Below the pieces are notes generated by a model, which ran no database searches, had not been told where the DNA came from, and saw only the letters and a list, made by a program, of their open reading frames with translations. Made by a program: the position numbers and the translations under genes. Positions 1 to 9,296 of a stretch of DNA of 64,000 nt are shown here, one piece after another. Each line of letters starts with the position of its first letter. The stretch's first letter is position 1. Origin of the DNA: Lysobacter antibioticus (GTDB lineage Bacteria > Pseudomonadota > Gammaproteobacteria > Xanthomonadales > Xanthomonadaceae); NCBI RefSeq assembly GCF_000731095.1, contig NZ_JMTZ01000068.1, positions 1 through 64,000 on the forward strand, given 5' to 3'.

Positions 1-197
<197 letters not shown>

Positions 198-410
198 GAT
201 GCTGCATCGGGTTTGCGATCCATCCAACCTCAGTGCATGAACCCCCGGCTGCCCGAACCGCCGAGGCATTCGCGCGACTGCCGAATCCCCAAGGAACGGC
301 CAGCCATTGCCCGGGCGGCTGGACCGCTCCGCCGCCATCCTCGCACCGTGCCGCCGGCCTCGGTCCGGGGCCCGATCGACGCATAATGTGTGCTTACTCC
401 GGAGCCCTCC

Positions 411-2048
411 ATGCGTCCATCCGCATCCGTCGCCGCCTTGCTGCTCGCCTTGATCGTTCCCGCCGCGGCGCTGGCCCAGGCGGCGCCCTGCGACGGGGGC
501 AGCGTGTTCGAGGACCGCAACGGCAACGGCCGCCGCGATGCGGGCGAGCCGGGGCTACAAGGGCAGCGTGTCTCCGATGGCGAGCGCATCGTCGTCAGCG
601 ATGCGCAGGGCCGCTATCGGCTGCCGTTGCGCGACAACCGCAGTCAGTTCCTGATCAAACCGGCCGGTTACCGGCTGGCGAACCGGGCCAGCGGGTTGCC
701 GGATTATTGGCTCAACGTGCGCCTGCAAGCAGGTCCGGCGCTGAAGTACGGCGGCATGCCGGTCGCGACGAGCTGCCGCGATTACGGCCTGATCCCCGAA
801 CGTCGCAAGGCAGCCGGCGATCTCGACGTGCTGGTGTTCGCCGACCCGCAGACCAAGACCGCGACCGACGTCGACTACTACCGCCGCGACATCGTCGAGC
901 CCCTGCTCGCCGACCGCCTCGCCGGCCGCCGCGCCGACGCGCGCGTCGCCGACCTCGGCCTGAGCCTGGGCGACATCACCCACGACGACCTGTCCCTGTA
1001 TCCGAAGCTCAATGCGGTCACCGCGAGCCTCGAGGTGCCGTGGCTGCACGCGCCGGGCAACCACGACCTGGATTTCGACGCGACCCGCGATGAGGATTCG
1101 CTGCTGAGTTTCCGCCACGTCTACGGGCCGGATACTTTCGCCTGGGAGGAAGCGCAGGCGAATTTCGTGGTGCTCGACGACGTCGTCTATCAGCCGAGCA
1201 GTAAAACCGACTACATCGGCGGCCTGCGCCCGGACCAGTTCGCCTTTCTGGAAAGTTATCTGGCGGGCGTGTCCAGGCAGCGCCTGTTGGTGCTCGCCAT
1301 GCACATCCCCTTGTTCGATGCCGCGCCGGGCCGCGAGACCTTCCGCCGCGCCGATCGCGAGCGCTTATTCGGGCTGCTGAAGGATTTTCCGAACCTGCTG
1401 GTGCTCAGCGGCCACAGCCACACCCAGCGCCACGTCTTCCACGATGCCGCCAGCGGTTGGCAGGGCGCGAAGCCGCTGCACGAATACAACGTCGGCGCCG
1501 CCTGCGGCGCGTTCTGGTCCGGCGTCAAGGATGCGCAGGGCATTCCGGACACGACCATGAGCGACGGCACGCCGAACGGTTATGCGCGCTTGTCGGTGCG
1601 CGCCGACGCCGGCTATGGCCTGCGTTGGTTCCCGGCGCGCCAGAGCGACAGCGATAAGGTCGCAAACCCCTACCTGCGCTTGTACCTGCCGAAGGTGCTG
1701 CGCCGCGGTTCGTATCCGAGCCGTGGCGTGTTCGCCAACGTCTACATGGGCCGCGAGGACAGCCGGGTCGAGTACCGCCTCGACGACGGCGACTGGAAGC
1801 CGATGCGCCGGGTCGAACAGCCGGACCCTGCGGTGTTGGCCGAGAACGCGCGCGACGACGAGGCCGAACGCCTGCGCGGCTACGACCGCGCCGCCACCGC
1901 GACGCCCTCGGCGCATCTGTGGAACGCGCCGCTGCCGACCGATGCCGCCGCCGGCGAACACAAGGTCGAAGTACGCGTCTTCGATCCTTGGCAGGGCGAG
2001 CAGCGTATGTCCGCCTCCTACCGTTTGCTCGACACCGCACAGGACTGA
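411..2048 (+). CDS. Secreted calcineurin-like metallophosphoesterase
   Basis: Predicted exported phosphoesterase of 545 residues. The start at 411 is chosen because it follows a ggag ribosome site and opens directly into a signal peptide (MRPSASVAALLLALIVPAAALAQA, cut after about residue 23). An N-terminal beta-rich domain resembling MetallophosN (collagen-B-like, with EDRNGNG near residue 33) precedes the catalytic domain. Metal-binding motifs are visible in order: FADPQ, LGDITHDD, PGNHDLD, AMHIP and SGHSHTQ. The C-terminal part fits a MetallophosC domain. All the usual dimetal ligands appear present. The substrate cannot be read from sequence; cell-envelope or extracellular phosphoesters are likely. 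The next gene follows after only 4 bp, so the two may be cotranscribed. Confidence 0.85.
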   Translation: MRPSASVAALLLALIVPAAALAQAAPCDGGSVFEDRNGNGRRDAGEPGLQGQRVSDGERIVVSDAQGRYRLPLRDNRSQFLIKPAGYRLANRASGLPDYWLNVRLQAGPALKYGGMPVATSCRDYGLIPERRKAAGDLDVLVFADPQTKTATDVDYYRRDIVEPLLADRLAGRRADARVADLGLSLGDITHDDLSLYPKLNAVTASLEVPWLHAPGNHDLDFDATRDEDSLLSFRHVYGPDTFAWEEAQANFVVLDDVVYQPSSKTDYIGGLRPDQFAFLESYLAGVSRQRLLVLAMHIPLFDAAPGRETFRRADRERLFGLLKDFPNLLVLSGHSHTQRHVFHDAASGWQGAKPLHEYNVGAACGAFWSGVKDAQGIPDTTMSDGTPNGYARLSVRADAGYGLRWFPARQSDSDKVANPYLRLYLPKVLRRGSYPSRGVFANVYMGREDSRVEYRLDDGDWKPMRRVEQPDPAVLAENARDDEAERLRGYDRAATATPSAHLWNAPLPTDAAAGEHKVEVRVFDPWQGEQRMSASYRLLDTAQD

Positions 2049-2052
2049 GGCC

Positions 2053-2631
2053 ATGGCCGCACTCGACGATTCGCCGATCATCGTCTTCGACGACGCTGCC
2101 GCCTTCGAGCAGTGGCTGCTCGCCCATCCCGAGGCGACCGGCGTCTGGCTGAAGATCGCCAAGAAAGGGCAGAGCGTGGTCACGGTGAACTACGAACAGG
2201 CGCTCGACGTGGCCCTGTGCCACGGCTGGATCGACGGACTCAAGCGCAGCTTCGACGCCTGTTTCTTCCTGCAGCGTTTCAGCCCGCGCCGACCCAAGGG
2301 CCTGTGGTCGAAGATCAACATCGGCAAGGTCGAGCGGCTGATCGCCGAGGGCCGCATGGCCGCCGGCGGGTTGCGCGAGGTCGAGGCGGCCAAGGCCGAC
2401 GGGCGCTGGGACGCGGCCTACGATTCGGCCAGCAAGATCGAAGTACCGGAAGACCTGGCCAAGGCGTTGGCCAAGCAGCCCAAGGCGCGCGCGTTCTTCG
2501 AGCAACTCGACAAGACCAACCGCTACGCGGTGCTGTGGCGCGTGCAGACGGCGAAGAAGCCGGAGACGCGCGCGAGCCGGATCGAGAAATTCGTGGCGAT
2601 GCTGGCGCGCGGGGAGAAGATTCACGGGTGA
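2053..2631 (+). CDS. YdeI/OmpD-associated family protein
   Basis: Cytoplasmic protein of 192 residues with the family signature: a start of the type 'FDDAAAFEQWLLAHP', then GVWLKIAKK, the conserved ALCHGWIDG, and RFSPRRPKGLWSKIN, followed by a charged helical C-terminus ending in ARGEKIHG. Members are annotated as YdeI/OmpD-associated or bacteriocin-protection-like, and their biochemical role is not firmly known. The ATG at 2053 lies 4 bp after the preceding stop, with gagg just upstream, which fixes the start. No signal peptide or membrane segment is visible. Confidence 0.8.
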   Translation: MAALDDSPIIVFDDAAAFEQWLLAHPEATGVWLKIAKKGQSVVTVNYEQALDVALCHGWIDGLKRSFDACFFLQRFSPRRPKGLWSKINIGKVERLIAEGRMAAGGLREVEAAKADGRWDAAYDSASKIEVPEDLAKALAKQPKARAFFEQLDKTNRYAVLWRVQTAKKPETRASRIEKFVAMLARGEKIHG

Positions 2632-2711
2632 GGGGGGCGCGGTCGTCTTCGCTGCCGATGCCGCGGAACGATCGCCCTTGCCGATGTTTTCGCCGCGATC
2701 TTGCAGCGACG

Positions 2712-2782
2712 CGGTTGCGGCTCGCGCCGCTCCTACCCCTTTGCTGCGCGGCTCTTGGGTAGGAGCGGCGCAAGCCGCGACA
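2712..2782. repeat. Pair of inverted REP elements
   Basis: Two REP palindromes in opposite orientation (ctcgcgccgctcctac near 2721-2736, and gtaggagcggcgcaagccgc starting at 2759) lie in the 326-bp spacer 2632-2957. The rest of the spacer shows no coding signal. Confidence 0.8.
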
Positions 2783-2957
2783 TCGAGACGCAGACCGCGA
2801 CGCAAACAGCGTCGTATCAGCGAACTTTCCGGCGAACCGTACGCCGCGAACCCACCACGAATTGACGCCGGTTTTACGCCGCCGCCCGCGCAGCGAATGG
2901 CGCCTTTACGCCCGCCGTTCCTACAGTGCTCCGCAGGCGCGCCATTCCGAGTGCGCC

Positions 2958-3425
2958 GTGAGTACCGACGTGTCGATCCTGATTCTGCGCGGCCCGCAAG
3001 GCGGTGTGTCCGAGGTTGATCCGAGGGCTCCGGCCCTGGCCGGCGCGGTGCGCGCGACTTTGGTCGAGCGCGCCGCCATCGCCGGCAAGGCGCTCGCGCT
3101 ACGCAGTTGCCGCAGCGAAGACGAGTTGGTCGAATGCCTGCAGGCGATGCGCGCGGCGAATACCGAACTGCTGCTGCTCGACCCCGGCGCCTGCGTGCCG
3201 GCCAGTGAGGCCTTGCGCGGCGCACTGGCGCGGTTGCCGATGCCCTACATCGAGGTCCACGACGACGACATGAACGCCCTGGAGCCGTCGATCGCGCCGC
3301 GATGCGGCCCGCGTCTGCGCCTGGTCCATGGCTACGCCGCGCAAAGCTATACCCTGGCTTTGTCGATCGCCCTGGAGCACCTGGGCTGCGCCGAAAGCGG
3401 CAACGACGTCCACGTCGGCACCTGA
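2958..3425 (+). CDS. Degenerate type II 3-dehydroquinase-like protein
   Basis: 155 residues from a GTG at 2958. The layout follows small AroQ-type dehydroquinases: a first strand VSILILRGP, the DE(L)V.CL segment, a strand TELLLLDPGA aligned with 'INPaa', ASEALRGAL aligned with 'tSvAlrDal', IEVHDDD aligned with 'iEvHlsn', and a last helix after HGYAAQSYTLAL aligned with 'G.G..gY..Al'. The N-terminal active-site loop that carries the catalytic Arg and Tyr is not conserved: after RGP comes QGGVSEVDPRAPALAG, with no tyrosine, and the usual Asn of 'GPNLN' is Gln. The Glu-Val-His of the second site remains. I infer a paralogue that has lost dehydratase activity, perhaps a binding or regulatory protein. 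The assignment rests on the motif pattern only. Confidence 0.55.
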   Translation: MSTDVSILILRGPQGGVSEVDPRAPALAGAVRATLVERAAIAGKALALRSCRSEDELVECLQAMRAANTELLLLDPGACVPASEALRGALARLPMPYIEVHDDDMNALEPSIAPRCGPRLRLVHGYAAQSYTLALSIALEHLGCAESGNDVHVGT

Positions 3426-3434
3426 GCCGCGTTC

Positions 3435-3653
3435 ATGAGCCCAACGTCCGAGCACCATTTCTATTTCGCCGATTACGAGATCCTGGTCGGCGGCCGTTTC
3501 TGCATCCGCGGCGAGACCACTTTGGATTACGCGCCGCCGGATGCGGCAGGCTTCGATCCGGCCGAATTGGTCGAGCGCATCCGCAGCCAGGTCGCCAGCG
3601 AACGCGGCGTGGAGCGCGATGAAGTGCGGATCCGGCATCTGAGCCGGTTGTAG
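3435..3653 (+). CDS. Small hypothetical protein (72 aa)
   Basis: Unrecognised acidic cytoplasmic protein that starts 10 bp after the preceding gene. Features: an N-terminal strand-rich part (HFYFADYEILVGGRF), a proline/aspartate linker, and a C-terminal helix (PAELVERIRSQVASERGV) followed by a short strand ending in HLSRL. It has no signal peptide, cysteines or membrane segment. Close spacing suggests coexpression with the dehydroquinase-like gene. No function is proposed. Confidence 0.55.
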   Translation: MSPTSEHHFYFADYEILVGGRFCIRGETTLDYAPPDAAGFDPAELVERIRSQVASERGVERDEVRIRHLSRL

Positions 3654-3671
3654 CGTCGTCGCGAGGGGCTT

Positions 3672-3694
3672 GTAGGAGCGGCGTAAGCCGCGCC
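3672..3694. repeat. Single REP element
   Basis: One gtaggagcggcgtaagccgc palindrome in the 139-bp spacer between the converging 3435-3653 gene and mtnC. Confidence 0.75.
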
Positions 3695-3792
3695 CCCGCT
3701 ATCGCGTCGCTGCGTTTTCGGAGCGGGCGCGGCGTCCTGAAGGGACAAGCCGCGACCCGCGATTCAAGCGACGGCGAAACCGTCGCCTGCCG

Positions 3793-4488
3793 TCAAACCT
3801 CGACCTGAGCGAACGACACTGCGCGGGTATGGCCGTGGGTGGCTTGGCCTTCGCGCGGTTGCGGATAGTCGTCGAGGCGGTCGATCAGCACCGTGGCCAG
3901 GCCTGCCTCGCGCGCGGCGTCGAGTTCTTCGACCACGTCGGACAGGAACAGGATCTCGCCTGCGGGCAGTCCGATCGATTCGGCGATGCGCGCATAGCTG
4001 TCGCGTTCGCGCTTGCCGCCGACTTCGGTATCGAACCAGCCCGAGAACAGCTCGGTCAGGTCGCCGGCATCGCTGTGGCCGAACAGCAATCGCTGCGCCG
4101 GCACGCTGCCGGAGGAATAGACGTACAGGCGCTGGCCCTGGTCCTTCCATTGGCGCAGCGCCGGTGCGGCGTCGGGGTACATGTGCGAGGTGAAGTCGGC
4201 GCTCCTGTAGCCGTCGGCCCAGATCATGCCCTGCAGGGCCTTGAGCGCGGTGTGCTTGCGGTCCTGGTCGATCCAGCCCTGCAGCACCTCGACCACCACC
4301 GAGTCCTGGCACACGCCGCCGTTTTCCAGCGCGACCGCATCCAGCCATTTGCGCACCGCCGGCTCGCGCCCGCGTGCGGCGACGAAGCCCGGCAGGGCGC
4401 GGCGCGCGTACGGGAACAGCACGTCCTTGACGAAGGAAATGCTGCTGGTGGTGCCTTCGATATCGGTGAGGATGGCGCGGATGGGCAT
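3793..4488 (-). CDS. mtnC: Enolase-phosphatase E1 (2,3-diketomethylthiopentyl-1-P)
   Basis: HAD-superfamily enzyme of the methionine salvage pathway, 231 residues, the usual length. It enolises and dephosphorylates 2,3-diketo-5-methylthiopentyl-1-phosphate to the acireductone used by MtnD. The start [16 protein letters not shown] carries the nucleophile motif in its E1 form (DIEGTT, with Asp at residue 9). YSSGS (motif II), GGKRE with its Lys (motif III) and [12 protein letters not shown] (motif IV acidic residues) follow. It is the third gene of mtnB-mtnD-mtnC, about 150 bp after mtnD, and that gap holds a 19-bp inverted repeat. Confidence 0.95.
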   Translation of the reverse strand: MPIRAILTDIEGTTSSISFVKDVLFPYARRALPGFVAARGREPAVRKWLDAVALENGGVCQDSVVVEVLQGWIDQDRKHTALKALQGMIWADGYRSADFTSHMYPDAAPALRQWKDQGQRLYVYSSGSVPAQRLLFGHSDAGDLTELFSGWFDTEVGGKRERDSYARIAESIGLPAGEILFLSDVVEELDAAREAGLATVLIDRLDDYPQPREGQATHGHTRAVSFAQVEV

Positions 4489-4507
4489 AAGACTAGTCTT
4501 GAGCGGA

Positions 4508-4620
4508 GAGGAGTGAGGAGTGAGCGTTGGGCGTTATGGCGCGGAGTGAGCGCCAGCGGCGGCCGGCAAACGAGCGAGGCGGATCGGGCCCGAGCGCAAC
4601 CCGCTCACTCCTCACTCCTC
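4508..4620. repeat. 19-bp perfect inverted repeat around a 75-bp loop
   Basis: gaggagtgaggagtgagcg at 4508-4526 is the exact reverse complement of 4602-4620. It fills the mtnD-mtnC spacer and could form a long hairpin in the operon transcript. Repeats built from 'ggagtgag' are common in intergenic DNA of this group. Confidence 0.75.
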
Positions 4621-4637
4621 TTCGCTCGTTTCCTGGT

Positions 4638-5195
4638 TCAGCCCGCCTGGCCCTTCTCGTAGCGCGGAAACTGCTGCGCCAGGTCGGTGCCGGTGAAGTA
4701 GCCGACCCAGCCGTCCGGCTCGGTGAAGAAGCGGATCGCGACGAAGCTGGGTTCCGGACCCATGTCGAACCAGTGCAGGGTGCTGTCGGGCACCGAGATC
4801 AGGTCGCCCTGTTCGCACTTGATCTCGTAGACCTTCGGCTCGACATGCAGGGTGAACAAGCCCGAGCCGGCGACGAAGAAACGCACTTCGTCTTCCTTGT
4901 GGTAATGCTCGTCGAGGAACTTGTTGCGCATGGTGTCGCGCTGCGGGTTGTCCGGGGCGATGCTGACCACGTCGACGGTCTTGAAGCCACGCTCGGCGAC
5001 GATGCGGTCGATGTCGCCGCGGTAGGCGGCCATGATGGTCTCGGGCGAATCGCCCGGCTTGACCGGCTGCGCGGCCTGCCATTGCTCGAAGCCGACGCCG
5101 ATCCTGGCGAGCTCGCGCGCGATCTCGCCCTGGTCGGAGGTGCTCAGTTGCGGGGTGTCGGGTTGGTCCTCGACGAAAATGCGCAGGCGACTCAT
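4638..5195 (-). CDS. mtnD: Acireductone dioxygenase
   Basis: Cupin metalloenzyme of methionine salvage (185 residues) that oxidises acireductone; with Fe it gives the 2-keto acid precursor of methionine plus formate, with Ni the off-pathway products. Metal ligands are readable: His97 and His99 in EHYHKEDE, Glu103 in the same motif, and His141 in STLHWFDMG. The ATG at 5195 overlaps the last 4 bp of mtnB (ATGA), so translation is probably coupled. C-terminal [15 protein letters not shown] is typical of the family. Confidence 0.95.
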   Translation of the reverse strand: MSRLRIFVEDQPDTPQLSTSDQGEIARELARIGVGFEQWQAAQPVKPGDSPETIMAAYRGDIDRIVAERGFKTVDVVSIAPDNPQRDTMRNKFLDEHYHKEDEVRFFVAGSGLFTLHVEPKVYEIKCEQGDLISVPDSTLHWFDMGPEPSFVAIRFFTEPDGWVGYFTGTDLAQQFPRYEKGQAG

Positions 5196-5830
5196 CGCTG
5201 CAGTCTCCTCAGTTCCAGTTCGCATCCCAGCAGGAATTCGAACGCCTCCAGATGGCGCCGGGCCTCGGCCATGTCGCGGCCCCAGGCGTACAGGCCGTGG
5301 CCGTCGATCAGATAGCCCCACATCGGCTGGCTGTCGAGGGTCGCGTCGACCTGGGCGGCCAGGGTCGGCATGTCCTGGGTGTTCGGATACACCGGCAGGT
5401 CCAGGGCGGTTTCGTGGGTGGTGGTGCCGGAGAAGGCCTTGAGCAGCTCGTAGCCTTCCAGGTGGACGTGGCCGATGCCGGCGTACAGGCGCGAGGCCAC
5501 GGTCTGGGTCTGCGAATGCGTGTGCAGGACGCAGCCGACCTGCGGATAGCGCTTGTACAGCTGGGTGTGCAGCAGGGTCTCGGCCGAGGGGCGGTGGCTG
5601 GTCGCGACCGGCTGGCCGTCGAGGTCGACCACCATGATGTCGCCTTCGGTCAGGCGGCCCTTGTCGCGGCCGGAGACGGTGATGGCGACGTGCCCGGCGT
5701 CGATGCGGCTGGAGAAGTTGCTGCTCGTGGCCGGGGTCCAGCCGCGCAGCGCCAGTTCGCGCACGTTGACGATGATCTCGCCGGCACAGTGCGACAGGCG
5801 TTGGGGGTCGTAGGGCAGAGAACTGTTCAT
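5192..5830 (-). CDS. mtnB: Methylthioribulose-1-phosphate dehydratase
   Basis: Class II aldolase/adducin-fold enzyme, 212 residues, first gene of the mtnBDC operon. It dehydrates 5-methylthioribulose-1-P to the diketone used by MtnC. Visible motifs are [12 protein letters not shown], the SGRDKG loop, catalytic [12 protein letters not shown], the zinc-binding LHTHSQTQT, and [12 protein letters not shown] with the third metal His. No mtnA lies beside it in this window. The 4-bp overlap with mtnD supports one transcript. Confidence 0.95.
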   Translation of the reverse strand: MNSSLPYDPQRLSHCAGEIIVNVRELALRGWTPATSSNFSSRIDAGHVAITVSGRDKGRLTEGDIMVVDLDGQPVATSHRPSAETLLHTQLYKRYPQVGCVLHTHSQTQTVASRLYAGIGHVHLEGYELLKAFSGTTTHETALDLPVYPNTQDMPTLAAQVDATLDSQPMWGYLIDGHGLYAWGRDMAEARRHLEAFEFLLGCELELRRLQR

Positions 5831-5850
5831 GGTCGCAGTTTACAAACAAA

Positions 5851-5876
5851 CGGCGACCGGATCGCTCCGGTCGCCG
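5851..5876 (-). terminator. Intrinsic terminator after the first APC permease
   Basis: Perfect 10-bp GC-rich stem (cggcgaccgg / ccggtcgccg) with a 6-nt loop. On the minus strand it is followed by TTTGTTTGTAAAC. It separates the permease 5963-7393 from mtnB. Confidence 0.8.
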
Positions 5877-5962
5877 CGTCATTGCCGGTCCTGGCGGCAA
5901 CACAGCGTTGCCGCGGGGCCGCGATGGGCTTGGTCCGGCCGATCAAGGGCCGGCCGGGCCGT

Positions 5963-7393
5963 TCAGCCGTTCTTGCGCATCCGGCTGTGGCGGAAGCTGT
6001 AGGCGAAATAGATGGCGAAACCGATGCCGGTCCAGACCCCCATCAGCATCCAGTTGTGCGCGGTCATGGTCGACAGCAGCACCAGGCAGCTGACGATGCC
6101 GGCCAGGCAGATGCCCCAGGCGAACGGGATCCGGAACGGGCGCGGCAGGTCCGGCTGGGTGCGGCGCAGGATCAGCACGCCGGCGCAGACAGCGGCGAAG
6201 GCGATCAGGGTGCCCATCGAGGTCATGTCGCCGAGGATGTCGAGCGGGAACAGCGCCGCGAGCAGGGCGATGCCGATGCCGGTGATCACCGTGTTGACGT
6301 GCGGGGTGCGGTATTTGGGGTGGATCTTGGTGAAGATCGGCGGCAACAGGCCGTCGCGGGCCATGATCATGAAGATGCGCGGCTGGCCGATGATCATCAC
6401 CAGCACCACCGAAGACAGGCCGACCAAGGCGCCGATCTCGACCACCAGGCGCAGCCAGTTCAGCTCCGGGTGGCCGGCGATGGCGGTGACCACCGGCTCG
6501 TCGGTGCCGAGCAGGTTGTACGGCGCCAGGCCGGTCATGACTGCGGCCATGCCGATGTAGAGCACGGTGCAGATCGCCAGCGAGGCCAGCATGCCGATCG
6601 GCATGTCCTTCTGCGGCTTGTGCGATTCCTGCGCCGCCACCGACACCGCCTCGAAGCCGATGTAGGCGAAGAACACCATCGAGGCGCCGCGCAGCACGCC
6701 TTCCCAGCCGTACTTGCCGGGCCCCTGCGATTCGGGGATGAACGGCTGCCACAGGGTCGGGTCGACGTATTTCCAGCCGACCACGATCACCAGGATGATC
6801 AGGCCGGATTTCAGCAACACCATCGCCATGTTCATGGCCGAAGATTTGCGGATGCCCACGTAGCACAGCCAGGTCAGCAGCAGCACGATCGCCGCCGCCG
6901 GCAGGTTGGCGATCGCGCCGGTCGGACGCAGCTTGGCGTCGAGCGGCGCCTGCACCAGCGCCGCGGGCAGGGTGATGTCGAAATGTTCCAATAGACTGAG
7001 GAAATAGCCGGTCCAACTGACCGCGACCGCCGACGCGGACACGCCGTATTCCAATATCAACATCCAGCCGATGAACCAGGCCGCGAGTTCGCCGAGGGTG
7101 GCGTAGGTGTAGGTGTAGGCGCTGCCCGAGACCGGCACCATCGCCGCGAACTCGGCATAGGCCAGGGCGCAGAAGGTGCAGCAGATCGCGGCGAGCACGA
7201 ACGACAGCATGATCGCCGGGCCGGCGTGTTCGGCCGCGGCCTTGCCGGTGATGACGAAGATGCCGCCGCCGATCACCGCGCCGATGCCGAGCGCGGTCAG
7301 GCCCCAGGGCCCGAGCGTGCGGTGCAGGCTCAGCCCTTCGGCGTCGGTGTGGGCGGCATGCGGATGTTTGGTCGCCCAGAGTTGTCCCAGCAT
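5963..7393 (-). CDS. APC-family amino acid permease
   Basis: Inner-membrane amino acid transporter of 476 residues with about 12 hydrophobic segments. The family signature is the first helix GLTALGIGAVIGGGIFVITG (residues about 32-51), followed by AGPAIMLSF and AYAEFAAMVPVSGSAYTY. It resembles the cationic amino acid transporter/YfnA branch. Substrate cannot be set from sequence. It is about half identical by eye to the permease 240 bp upstream, so the two arose by tandem duplication. The spacer between them carries repeats and a terminator, so each may have its own promoter. Confidence 0.9.
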   Translation of the reverse strand: MLGQLWATKHPHAAHTDAEGLSLHRTLGPWGLTALGIGAVIGGGIFVITGKAAAEHAGPAIMLSFVLAAICCTFCALAYAEFAAMVPVSGSAYTYTYATLGELAAWFIGWMLILEYGVSASAVAVSWTGYFLSLLEHFDITLPAALVQAPLDAKLRPTGAIANLPAAAIVLLLTWLCYVGIRKSSAMNMAMVLLKSGLIILVIVVGWKYVDPTLWQPFIPESQGPGKYGWEGVLRGASMVFFAYIGFEAVSVAAQESHKPQKDMPIGMLASLAICTVLYIGMAAVMTGLAPYNLLGTDEPVVTAIAGHPELNWLRLVVEIGALVGLSSVVLVMIIGQPRIFMIMARDGLLPPIFTKIHPKYRTPHVNTVITGIGIALLAALFPLDILGDMTSMGTLIAFAAVCAGVLILRRTQPDLPRPFRIPFAWGICLAGIVSCLVLLSTMTAHNWMLMGVWTGIGFAIYFAYSFRHSRMRKNG

Positions 7394-7439
7394 GTGTTTC
7401 TTCCTGGTGCTGCTTGCGGCTGTGCAGCGACCTTCCGCT

Positions 7440-7526
7440 CGTCATTCCCGCGAACGCGGGAATCCAGGGCCTTACCTGCGAGAACCTTTGAACTCGCTCG
7501 ACCCCCGCCTGCGCGGGGATGGCGGT
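7440..7526. repeat. Intergenic repeat 'gtcattcccgcgaacgcggg'
   Basis: A short palindromic element (attcccgcgaacgcgggaat, with flanks matching the widely dispersed bacterial 'TCATTCCCGCG-CGCGGGAATCCAG' repeat) at 7440-7468 is followed by a second hairpin (ccccgcctgcgcgggg, about 7503-7518). Together they look like one dispersed intergenic repeat unit. Confidence 0.7.
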
Positions 7527-7591
7527 CAAACGCCGCCGGGCCTGGTGACTCGAATCCGATCGCTGGTGCGATGCGTTACGTGAAAAGGAAA

Positions 7592-7618
7592 AAGGCCGGC
7601 GGAAGTTCCGCCGGCCTT
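7592..7618 (-). terminator. Intrinsic terminator after the second APC permease
   Basis: 12-bp perfect stem (aaggccggcgga / tccgccggcctt) with a 3-nt loop. On the minus strand it runs into TTTCCTTTTC. It lies 17 bp after the stop of the permease 7635-9113. Confidence 0.85.
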
Positions 7619-7634
7619 GCTGACTGCGTGCCGG

Positions 7635-9113
7635 TCAGGCGCCGTTGGCGGCCTTGCGCAGCTTGCTGTTGCGGTAGCCGTAGCCGAAGTAGATCAGCAT
7701 GCCGATCGCGGTCCAGCCGGTCATCAGGTGCCAATGCTCGGAGAACGGCTTCCAGAACAGGTACAGGCAGGCGGCCGCGCCGAGCGGGCAGATCACCACG
7801 GCCAGCGGCACGCGGAACGGGCGCGGCAAGTCCGGACGCGTCTTGCGCAGGATCAGCACGCCGATGCAGACGGTCGCGAAGGCCAGCAGGGTGCCCATCG
7901 ACACCAGCTCGCCGAGCAGGCCGATCGGCAGGAACCCGGCCAGCAGCGCGGCGAAGATGCCGACGATGATGGTGCCGACGTAGGGCGTCTGGAACTTCGG
8001 ATGCACCTTGGCGAAGAAACCCGGCAGCAGGCCGTCCTTCGACATCGAGTAGAAAATGCGCGGCTGGCCCATCAGCATGACCAGGATCACCGAGCTCAGG
8101 CCGGCGATGGCGCCGATTTCGACGGCGATCTTCAGCCAGCTCAGCGCCGGATAGGCTTCCAGCGCGGTCGCGACCGGCTTGGGCGTGCTCAGCATGTGGT
8201 AGGGCAGCAGACCGGTCAGCACGCCGGACACGATGATATAGATGATGGTGCAGATGACCAGCGAGCCGAGGATGCCGATCGGCATGTCGCGCTGCGGGTT
8301 CTTGGCCTCGCCGGCCGCGGTCGAGACCGCGTCGAAGCCGATGTAGGCGAAGAACACCACCGAGGCGCCGCGGATGATGCCGTCATAACCGTACTTGCCG
8401 GGGCCCTGGCTTTCCGGGATGAACGGCACCCAGTTGTCGGGGTTGATGTACTTGGCGGCGAAGGCCACGAACAGGGTGATCACGATCACCTTGATCGCGA
8501 CGATGATCGTATTGATGAAGGCCGACTGGGTGATGCCGACATAGCACAGGCCGCTGAGCGCGGCGACGATCGCCACCGCCGGCAGATTGATCAGGCCGCC
8601 GGTGTAGACGATGCTGCCGTCGACGACGTTGAGCGGCGCGGCCGCCAGCGAGGCCGGCAGGCCCATGCCCCACGTGCTCAGGAAACTGTTGAGGTAGCCC
8701 GACCAGCCGACCGCGACGGTCGAGGCCGCGAACAGGTACTCGAGGACCAGGTTCCAGCCGATGAACCAGGCGACGAATTCGCCCAGGGTGGCGTAGGAAT
8801 ACGAATAAGCGCTGCCGGAGACCGGCATCATCGCCGAGAACTCGGCGTAGCACAGGCCGGCGAAGGCACACGTAATGCCCGCGACGATGAAGCTCAGTAC
8901 GATGGCCGGGCCGGCGTGTTCGGCCGCGGCGTGACCGGAGAGGACGAAGATGCCGGCGCCGATCACGGCGCCGATGCCTAGCATCACCAGTTGGGTGGCG
9001 GTCAACGATCGCTTCAGCGTTGCCTCGCCTTCGAGGCTGCCCTCTACGGGCTCGCCGGCATCCACGTGGCCGGACGGCGCCACCGGTTTGGTGATGAACA
9101 GGCCTCTCGACAT
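7635..9113 (-). CDS. APC-family amino acid permease (paralogue)
   Basis: 492 residues, about 12 membrane helices. A 40-residue cytoplasmic N-terminus (with SGHVDAGEPVEGSLEGEA) precedes the first helix LVMLGIGAVIGAGIFVLSG. It shares AGPAIVLSF, CYAEFSAMMPVSGSAYSY, VFFAYIGFDAVSTAA and MGQPRIFYSMSKDGLLP with its downstream neighbour. The family exchanges or symports amino acids across the inner membrane. It is divergent from the Nudix gene; the 183-bp spacer 9114-9296 should hold both promoters, but I see no clear operator. Confidence 0.9.
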   Translation of the reverse strand: MSRGLFITKPVAPSGHVDAGEPVEGSLEGEATLKRSLTATQLVMLGIGAVIGAGIFVLSGHAAAEHAGPAIVLSFIVAGITCAFAGLCYAEFSAMMPVSGSAYSYSYATLGEFVAWFIGWNLVLEYLFAASTVAVGWSGYLNSFLSTWGMGLPASLAAAPLNVVDGSIVYTGGLINLPAVAIVAALSGLCYVGITQSAFINTIIVAIKVIVITLFVAFAAKYINPDNWVPFIPESQGPGKYGYDGIIRGASVVFFAYIGFDAVSTAAGEAKNPQRDMPIGILGSLVICTIIYIIVSGVLTGLLPYHMLSTPKPVATALEAYPALSWLKIAVEIGAIAGLSSVILVMLMGQPRIFYSMSKDGLLPGFFAKVHPKFQTPYVGTIIVGIFAALLAGFLPIGLLGELVSMGTLLAFATVCIGVLILRKTRPDLPRPFRVPLAVVICPLGAAACLYLFWKPFSEHWHLMTGWTAIGMLIYFGYGYRNSKLRKAANGA

Positions 9114-9296
9114 CGAACTCCCCTCTCTCTCGTAAGAAGTGATCTCTACCCGTCGTTCTGGCGACGACGATGACCGCCTCCCTCAGTGGAGCGGCGGGCC
9201 ACCTTAACCCAGGGTGGAAATGGGCGGCAAGCGCACACCGTCACGGGCTTTGCCCGCATAATCGCGCCCCCGGTCGCGCGCCAGTGTTCACTCCGC

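Noticed and set aside
7394-7634. Riboswitch between the two permease genes
   Set aside because: The structure is explained by a dispersed repeat and a plain terminator hairpin.
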